The notes beneath the pieces are model-generated. The model made no database searches. It was given only the letters and a program-made list of their open reading frames with translations, and was not told the origin of the DNA. Source: Scleromatobacter sp964418745 (GTDB lineage: Bacteria > Pseudomonadota > Gammaproteobacteria > Burkholderiales > Burkholderiaceae_C). Taken from it: DNA of 64,000 nucleotides. Positions 59,573-64,000 of the stretch are shown one piece after another (positions within the stretch are counted from its first letter, which is position 1; each line of letters begins with the position of its first letter). Position numbers and translations under genes: made by a program. The DNA is taken from assembly GCA_964418745.1 (NCBI GenBank), contig CAYQMX010000029.1, positions 25,857 to 89,856 on the forward strand, read 5' to 3'.

Positions 59573-62500
59573 ATGTCCCTCATCACCTCGCTGTCGACCT
59601 CGCAGATCGCCGCCCTCACCACGACGACGATCTCGACCCTGGGAACGGCTGACTGGGCCGCCTTCGAGACGGCACAGATCCAGGCGCTGACGACGGCACA
59701 GGTCGGGGCCATTTCCAGTGCGGCGATATCGGCGATCGGCACGGCCCAGATCGCGGCGATGACCACCGCCGACTTCGCTGCGCTGACGACTTCCGGGCTG
59801 CACGGCCTGACGACCACGCAGATCAACGCGCTGGGCACCGCGCAGGTCAGCGCGCTGACGACCAGCCAGTTCTCCTCGCTGGCGACGGCGCAGGTCGCCG
59901 CGCTGACCACCAGCCAGGTGAGCGGCCTGACGACCGCCGAGGTGGGCGCGCTGACCACCGCGCAGACCTCCGCGCTCAGCTCCGCCCAGGTCACCGCGCT
60001 GACCACCTCCCAGGTCGCCGCGATCTCCACCGCCGACCTGCGCGCCATCGGCACGACCGCCTTCACGGCCCTGGGCTCGGATCAGCTCAACGCGCTGGGC
60101 ACCAGCCAGATCATCGCGCTGACCTCCACGGAGATCACCGCGCTCACCACGAGCCAGATCGCCAACCTGGGCACGAGCACCCTGGACGTGCTCGCCACGG
60201 CCCAGATCGCCAGCCTGACGTCCAACCAGATCGGCGCCCTGACCACCACGCAGGTGGCCAGCCTCGGCACGCTGCAGGTCGCCGCGCTCACCAGCGCGCA
60301 GATCGGCATGCTGTCGACGGCACAGGTGTCGTCGCTGACCACCAGCGAGATCCTCGCCTTCGCCACGCAGCAGGCGGTCGCGCTGACGACCGCGCAGATC
60401 GCGTCGCTGACCACCGACCAGGTGCACGCGCTGTCGTCGAGCGACCTGCGCGCGCTCGGCACCAATGCCATCGACGCGCTGTCGTCCACGCAGCTCAACG
60501 CCTTGTCCACCGACCAGGTCGCCGCCCTGACGACCGCCCAGGTCGCGGCGCTGACGACCGCGCAGATCGCCAACCTGGCCACCGCCAGCCTCGACGCGCT
60601 GGTCACGGCCCAGTTCGCCGCGCTGACCACCACCCAGGTCGCCGCGCTCACCACCGCCCAGGTCGCCGCGCTCGAGTCGGCCGACCTGGCCGCGCTGAGC
60701 AGCAACCAGATCCGCGCGTTCAACACGGCCGACGTCGTCGCCCTGACCACCGGCGAGATCGTCGCGCTGACGACCGCCCAGGCCGCCGCGCTGACCACCG
60801 CCCAGGTCGCGGTGCTGAGCACCGACCAGGTCGCCATCCTCACGACCGCGGACATCGCCGTCCTGGGCAGCGCCGTCGTCGGCGCGCTGACCACGACGCA
60901 GCTGAACGCCCTGGGCACCGGCCAGATGGCCGCGTTCACCACGGCGCAGGTCGCCGCGATGACGACGACCCAGATCGCCAGCCTGAGCACGACCAACTTC
61001 GACGCCTTCAGCACCTCGCGCTTCGCCGCGCTCACCACCGCGCAGGTCGCGGCGCTGACCACCGACCAGGTGGCCGCGCTCGAGACGGCCGACCTCGTCG
61101 CGCTGGGTACCAGCCAGATCCGCGCGTTCGGCAGCGCCGACATCGCCGCCCTGACCACCGCCGAAGCCGCCGTCCTGACCACCGCGCAGGTCAACGCGCT
61201 GTCGACTGCCCAGATCGCCGCGCTGACCACCGACCAGGTCGCCGTCCTCTCCAGCACGGACCTGCGCGCGCTCGGCACCACCGCCGTCGACGCCTTCTCG
61301 TCGAACCAGCTCAACGCCCTGACGACCAGCCAGGTCGCCGCGCTGACGACCGCGCAGGTCGCCGCGCTGACCACGGCGCAGGTCGCCAGCCTGGCCACCG
61401 CCAGCCTGGATGCGCTGACCACCGCGCAGTTCGCCGCGCTGACCACCAGCCAGATCGGCGCGCTGACCACCGACCAGGTCGTCGCACTGACCACCGCCGA
61501 GATCGGCGCACTGACCACCACGCAGGCCGCGGCCCTGAAGACGGCCGAGATCGCCGTCCTGACCACCGACCAGCTCGCCGTCCTGTCCACCACCGACCTG
61601 CGCGCGCTCGGCACCGCCGCGATCGACGCGCTCGGCTCGGCCCAGCTGAATGCGCTCTCGACGGCCCAGATGGCCGCGCTGACCACCGCGCAGGTGGCCG
61701 GACTGACCACCGCCCAGCTCGCCGCGCTGACCACCACCAACCTCGACGCGCTGAGCACCGCGCAGGTGGCCGCGCTGACCACCACGCAGCTCGCCAACCT
61801 GACCACCGACCAGGTCGCCAACCTGACGACCGCCGACCTCGCCGCGCTGGGCACCGCCCAGATCCGCGCGCTGAGCAGCGCCGAGATCCAGGCGCTGACG
61901 ACCACCGAGGTCGCCGCCCTCACCACCGCCGCCGCCAATGCGCTGGGCACCGCGCAGATCGCCGCGCTGACCACCGATCAGGTCGCCGTGCTGTCCACCG
62001 CCGACCTGCGCGCGCTGGGCACCGCCGCCGTCGACGCATTCTCGACGGCCCAGCTCGCCGCGCTGTCGACGACGCAGGTCGCCGCCCTCACCACCGCGCA
62101 GGTCGCGGCCCTGACGACCACCCAGGTCGCCAGCCTGAGCACCACCAACCTCGACGCGCTGACCACCACGCAGGTCGCCGCGCTGACCACCACCCAGGTG
62201 GCCAACCTGACGACCGACCAGGTCGCCAACCTCACGACCGCCGACCTGGCCGCGCTGACCACCAGCCAGATCCGCGCGCTCGGCTCCGCCGAGATCCAGG
62301 CGCTGACGACCACCGAGGTCGCCGCCCTCACGACCACCGCCGCCGCCACGCTGTCGACCGCGCAGATCGCCGCGCTGACCACCGACCAGGTCGCAGCGCT
62401 GTCGACCGCCGACCTGCGCGCCCTGGGCACCACCGCCGTGGACGCGCTGACGTCGACCCAGCTCAATTCGCTGACCACCACCCAGGTGGCCGCCTTCACG

Positions 62501-64000
62501 ACCGCGCAAGTGGCCGCCCTGACCACCGCGCAGATCGCCAGCCTGGCGACGGCCAGCCTCGATGCGCTGACCACGGCGCAGTTCGCCGCGCTCACCACGG
62601 CCCAGGTCGGCGCGCTGACCACCGACCAGGTCGTGGCCCTGACCACCACCGAGATCGGCGCCCTGACCACGGCGCAGACCGCCGCGCTCAAGACGGGCGA
62701 AGTCGCCGCCCTGACCACCGACGAGCTCGCCGCGCTGTCGACGGCCGACCTGCGCGCGCTGGGCACCGCTGCCATCGACGCGCTGGGCACCAGCCAGCTC
62801 GACGCGCTGTCGACCGCGCAGATGGCCGCGCTGACCACCGCCCAGGTCGCGGGCCTGACCACGACCCAGGTCGCCGCGCTCACGACCACCAACCTCGATG
62901 CGCTGACCACCACGCAGGTCGCCGCGCTGACGACCACGCAGCTTGCCAACCTGACGACGGACCAGGTCTCCAACCTGACGACCGCCGATCTGGCCGCGCT
63001 CAGTTCCAACCAGGTGCACGCCTTGACCACTTCCCTGATCCAGGCCCTGTCGACCGCCCAGGTCGCCGCGCTGACGACCGCCACGATCAACGCGCTGACC
63101 ACCGCGCAGATCGCCTCGTTCAGCACCGCCCAGGTGGTCGCGCTGTCGACCGCCGACCTGCATGTGCTCAACACCACGTCCCTGGATGCCCTGACGTCGA
63201 GCCAGCTCAATGCGCTGACGACGGATCAGCTCGCCTCGCTGACGACCAGCGAGATCGCCGCGCTCACCACGGCCCAGGTCGCCAACCTGTCGACCACGAG
63301 CCTGGATGCGCTGTCGACGGCGCAGATCGCCGCCCTGACGACCAGCCAGGTGGCGCAGCTGACCACCGTCCAGGTCGCCAACCTGACCACCACCGACCTC
63401 GCGGCGCTGACTTCCAACCAGGTCCGCTCGATCAGCACCACCGGCCTCGCGGCCTTGACCACGGACGAAGTCGCCGCGCTGACGACGACGCAGGCCAACG
63501 CGCTGACCACCAGCCAGGTCGCCTCGCTGGGCACCGACCAGGTCGCCGCACTGTCCACCGCCGACCTGCGCGCCCTCGGCACCGCGGCCGTCGATGCGCT
63601 GACCTCGAACCAGCTCAACGCCCTGAGCACCGACCAGATCGTCGCGCTCACCACCGCGCAGGTCGCGGCGCTGACCACCACGCAGCTGTCGCACATCGGC
63701 ACCACGAACGTCGATGCGCTGACCACGGCGCAGTTCGCCGCGCTGACCAGCACCCAGATCGCCGCCCTGACCACCGCGCAGGTCACGGCGCCGCTGACGA
63801 CCGCCCAGATCGCCGCGATGACGACGGCCCAGGCCGCCGCGCTGACGACCGTGCAGGTCGCCAACCTGACGACCGACCTGGTCGCCGCCCTGACGACCGC
63901 CGACCTGCGCGCGCTCGGCACGGCCGCGGTCGACGCCTTCGGCAGCGCCCAGCTCAACGCCCTGTCGACCACGCAGATGGCCGCGCTGACGACCGCCCAG
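59573..64000 (+). CDS. Giant octapeptide-repeat protein, 3' end outside the window
   Basis: An open frame of 1476 codons with no stop before the window end. The product starts MSLITSLSTSQIAALTT; no signal peptide is visible. Almost every residue belongs to an 8-residue repeat, consensus A-L-T-T-x-Q-V-A, with Leu, Thr, Gln/Asp/Glu and Val/Ile at fixed places. No Cys, one Trp (residue 28) and two Lys were seen, so the protein is acidic and uniform. Marker octads DLRALGTx recur every 136 or 112 residues. One extra Pro codon near 63790 (QVTAPLTTAQ) is the only break in register. [S/T]-T-x-Q resembles a helix capping box, but a beta-solenoid is also possible. A type I-secreted adhesin or surface protein is the leading guess; I cannot assign a family. 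Confidence 0.9.
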   Translation, partial: MSLITSLSTSQIAALTTTTISTLGTADWAAFETAQIQALTTAQVGAISSAAISAIGTAQIAAMTTADFAALTTSGLHGLTTTQINALGTAQVSALTTSQFSSLATAQVAALTTSQVSGLTTAEVGALTTAQTSALSSAQVTALTTSQVAAISTADLRAIGTTAFTALGSDQLNALGTSQIIALTSTEITALTTSQIANLGTSTLDVLATAQIASLTSNQIGALTTTQVASLGTLQVAALTSAQIGMLSTAQVSSLTTSEILAFATQQAVALTTAQIASLTTDQVHALSSSDLRALGTNAIDALSSTQLNALSTDQVAALTTAQVAALTTAQIANLATASLDALVTAQFAALTTTQVAALTTAQVAALESADLAALSSNQIRAFNTADVVALTTGEIVALTTAQAAALTTAQVAVLSTDQVAILTTADIAVLGSAVVGALTTTQLNALGTGQMAAFTTAQVAAMTTTQIASLSTTNFDAFSTSRFAALTTAQVAALTTDQVAALETADLVALGTSQIRAFGSADIAALTTAEAAVLTTAQVNALSTAQIAALTTDQVAVLSSTDLRALGTTAVDAFSSNQLNALTTSQVAALTTAQVAALTTAQVASLATASLDALTTAQFAALTTSQIGALTTDQVVALTTAEIGALTTTQAAALKTAEIAVLTTDQLAVLSTTDLRALGTAAIDALGSAQLNALSTAQMAALTTAQVAGLTTAQLAALTTTNLDALSTAQVAALTTTQLANLTTDQVANLTTADLAALGTAQIRALSSAEIQALTTTEVAALTTAAANALGTAQIAALTTDQVAVLSTADLRALGTAAVDAFSTAQLAALSTTQVAALTTAQVAALTTTQVASLSTTNLDALTTTQVAALTTTQVANLTTDQVANLTTADLAALTTSQIRALGSAEIQALTTTEVAALTTTAAATLSTAQIAALTTDQVAALSTADLRALGTTAVDALTSTQLNSLTTTQVAAFTTAQVAALTTAQIASLATASLDALTTAQFAALTTAQVGALTTDQVVALTTTEIGALTTAQTAALKTGEVAALTTDELAALSTADLRALGTAAIDALGTSQLDALSTAQMAALTTAQVAGLTTTQVAALTTTNLDALTTTQVAALTTTQLANLTTDQVSNLTTADLAALSSNQVHALTTSLIQALSTAQVAALTTATINALTTAQIASFSTAQVVALSTADLHVLNTTSLDALTSSQLNALTTDQLASLTTSEIAALTTAQVANLSTTSLDALSTAQIAALTTSQVAQLTTVQVANLTTTDLAALTSNQVRSISTTGLAALTTDEVAALTTTQANALTTSQVASLGTDQVAALSTADLRALGTAAVDALTSNQLNALSTDQIVALTTAQVAALTTTQLSHIGTTNVDALTTAQFAALTSTQIAALTTAQVTAPLTTAQIAAMTTAQAAALTTVQVANLTTDLVAALTTADLRALGTAAVDAFGSAQLNALSTTQMAALTTAQ
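61259..62410 (+). repeat. Super-repeat copy 1 of the giant protein (1152 nt, 384 residues)
   Basis: Bounded by the GAC codons of successive DLRALGTT markers. It holds three modules of 14, 17 and 17 octads (336, 408 and 408 nt). The 14-octad module carries the single Lys of the unit (AAALKTAE) and the order AVDAF, QLNAL, SLDAL, QFAAL; the 17-octad modules carry NLDAL, DLAAL, QIRAL, EIQAL, EVAAL in the same order. Confidence 0.85.
62411..63562 (+). repeat. Super-repeat copy 2 of the giant protein (1152 nt, 384 residues)
   Basis: The same 14+17+17 octad order as copy 1, including the single Lys at the same place (AALKTGE). The protein sequence is close to copy 1, while many third codon positions differ, so the copies are not a recent duplication. 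A third 14-octad module begins at 63563 and contains the one-codon Pro insertion. Confidence 0.85.

Noticed and set aside
59414..63694. Minus-strand open frame of 1426 codons (and other long frames) across the repeat array
   Set aside because: It is the antisense image of a 24-nt coding repeat in which stop codons cannot arise by composition. The product is a Gly/Arg/Gln-rich monotony, and the plus strand has a proper start with a ribosome site and Leu/Thr/Val positional constraint.
59573..64000. CRISPR or satellite DNA reading of the 24-nt repeats
   Set aside because: There are no spacers, repeats are contiguous and in frame, and variation concentrates at third codon positions.

Overview
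The window is a 64 kb piece of a very GC-rich betaproteobacterial chromosome, most likely order Burkholderiales (Comamonadaceae/Sphaerotilaceae-like). The main pointers are priB between rpsF and rpsR, the divergent ppsA/ppsR pair, an H-NS-type protein with the YRDP...TWTGRGLKPKWL C-terminus, a sigma-70 factor with a Lys/Ala-rich N-terminal extension, and GC-rich intergenic inverted repeats. Most of it is conserved core genome. No tRNA, rRNA, transposase, phage gene or CRISPR array was recognised.

Layout. 1-7.3 kb: the 3' end of mfd, rmuC, a MASE1 hybrid histidine kinase with a downstream receiver protein, serB and a small conserved protein. 7.4-13.3 kb: hrpA divergent from argA, then the Fe(II)-trafficking protein. 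13.5-18.5 kb: an H-NS-like protein, dnaG and rpoD. 18.6-25.1 kb: an adenylate cyclase/FHA protein, hemH and an Hsp15-like protein with overlapping ATGA junctions, then grpE-dnaK-dnaJ with two good sigma-32 promoter candidates. 25.3-33 kb: a receiver/TPR protein, a radical SAM protein behind an almost perfect LexA box, an unusual aquaporin-like protein, and an ABC importer operon ending in a BKACE (DUF849) enzyme. 33-36.1 kb: dnaB, then rpsF-priB-rpsR-rplI. 36.3-40.9 kb: ppsA/ppsR and a 2-oxoglutarate dioxygenase-like protein.

40.9-56 kb is one long minus-strand block of 16 tightly packed genes: rpsB, tsf, pyrH, frr, uppS, cdsA, dxr, rseP, bamA, skp, lpxD, fabZ, lpxA, lpxB, rnhB and a SpoU methyltransferase. 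It links translation, isoprenoid and phospholipid supply, outer-membrane assembly and lipid A synthesis. After it come a DadA-like oxidoreductase and the NAD(P)HX repair enzyme on the plus strand.

The most unusual object is the last gene, from 59573 off the window end. It encodes at least 1476 residues built almost wholly of an 8-residue repeat (consensus A-L-T-T-x-Q-V-A). Landmark octads show a hierarchy: 8 residues, then modules of 14 or 17 octads, then a 48-octad (384-residue) super-repeat. Its leader carries a 12-bp perfect inverted repeat enclosing a second hairpin. Its function cannot be assigned from the visible part; a giant secreted or surface protein is the leading guess.
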